DNA of 6,422 bases from JBBRXJ01 sp038248505 (GTDB lineage Bacteria; Bacteroidota; Bacteroidia; Bacteroidales; JBBRXJ01). Under the pieces are notes generated by a model. The model was not told the origin of the DNA, did no database searches, and worked only from the letters and a program-made list of their open reading frames with translations. The position numbers and the translations under genes are program-made. This document shows positions 6,352-6,422 of the stretch, one piece after another; the stretch's first letter is position 1; each line of letters starts with the position of its first letter. The stretch is from NCBI GenBank assembly GCA_038248505.1, contig JBBRXJ010000113.1:1-6422 (forward strand). The letters run 5' to 3'.

Positions 6352-6376
6352 AGTATCACCTAAAAGGTGATATTTG
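6346..6376 (+). promoter_or_regulatory. Candidate rightward promoter of the gene leaving the window
   Basis: TTTG at 6346-6349 and GATATTTG at 6369-6376 are separated by exactly 19 bases. This matches the Bacteroidota promoter layout except for one base in the -7 box (G for the first T of TAnnTTTG). An ATG at 6403 follows at a distance suited to a short leader. The imperfect -7 box is what one would expect of a promoter that needs an activator or is regulated, but that is inference. Confidence 0.45.
6354..6372. promoter_or_regulatory. Perfect 8+8 dyad, operator-like, inside the rightward promoter
   Basis: TATCACCT (6354-6361) and AGGTGATA (6365-6372) form a perfect inverted repeat with a 3-base AAA centre. 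It fills most of the spacer between the proposed -33 and -7 boxes and overlaps the -7 box by four bases. That position suits a dimeric repressor or other transcription factor. No T-tract follows on either strand, so it is unlikely to be an intrinsic terminator. The binding protein is unknown. Confidence 0.5.
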
Positions 6377-6402
6377 CAACAGCAACAGCAAATAAACTAT
6401 CC

Positions 6403-6422
6403 ATGGATAAAATCACACAATC
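6403..6422 (+). CDS. Possible start of a gene running off the right edge
   Basis: An ATG at 6403 opens a frame reading MDKITQ to the edge of the window. It is supported only by its position behind the candidate promoter at 6346-6376 and by lying divergent to the TPR gene. Six codons are too few to assign a family or to be sure it is coding. Confidence 0.25.

Noticed and set aside
6341..6370. Short ORF beginning ATG TCT TTG at 6341
   Set aside because: It ends after nine codons at a TGA inside the palindromic dyad. The frame stays open afterwards, but the sequence is better explained as promoter and operator DNA.
6366..6378. Resemblance of GGTGATATTTGC to the CTnDOT integrase core site GTAnnTTTGC
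   Set aside because: Only the TTTGC half and one other base match, and there is no integrase or tRNA gene nearby.

Overview
This AT-rich window looks like a chromosomal segment from a member of the Bacteroidota. Three things point there. First, two intergenic regions carry the exact Bacteroidota -7 promoter box TAnnTTTG (TACTTTTG in both), and one has a TTTG -33 box 18 bases upstream. Second, most genes lack a Shine-Dalgarno sequence. Third, the pairing of a secreted TPR sensor with a SpoIIE/PP2C phosphatase whose linker ends in a SIHYARRIQ motif is typical of that phylum. I cannot name a genus from the sequence alone.

Layout, left to right. (1) Positions 3-218 (+) hold the C-terminal end of an IS1595-type (ISXO2-like) transposase that enters from outside the window. 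(2) On the minus strand, larC (2414-1227) followed by larB (1154-408) form a two-gene unit for two steps of nickel-pincer nucleotide (NPN) cofactor synthesis. LarB makes the biscarboxylated pyridinium mononucleotide and LarC inserts nickel. The sulfur-transfer enzyme LarE and the cofactor user LarA are not in the window. (3) A divergent, intact AMP-forming medium/long-chain acyl-CoA synthetase lies at 2580-4220 (+). (4) A 257-base convergent intergenic region holds a composite, nested palindromic element (about 4231-4454) that is more GC-rich than its surroundings. (5) On the minus strand lies a TPR/coiled-coil secreted protein (6190-5414), followed after one in-frame TAG codon and three further codons by a membrane-anchored SpoIIE-type phosphatase (5404-4478). 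The two ORFs are in the same frame and the coiled-coil register continues through the stop, so they look like one SP-TPR-coiled-coil-TM-PP2C signalling protein split by an amber codon. The stop also forms the only good Shine-Dalgarno sequence in the window, so coupled translation of two polypeptides is equally possible. (6) The right edge is a divergent regulatory region: the TPR-gene promoter on the minus strand, a 14-base imperfect inverted repeat with an A/T core, and a perfect 8+8 dyad sitting inside a candidate rightward promoter for a gene that begins near 6403 and leaves the window.

Apart from shared neighbourhood, nothing links the modules functionally. The lar genes serve a cofactor pathway, the acyl-CoA synthetase serves fatty-acid activation, and the TPR/phosphatase pair is a signalling module. 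I see no defence system, CRISPR array, rRNA or tRNA. The points most worth a second look are the amber-split signalling protein, the nested palindromic intergenic element, and the operator-like dyad at the right edge.
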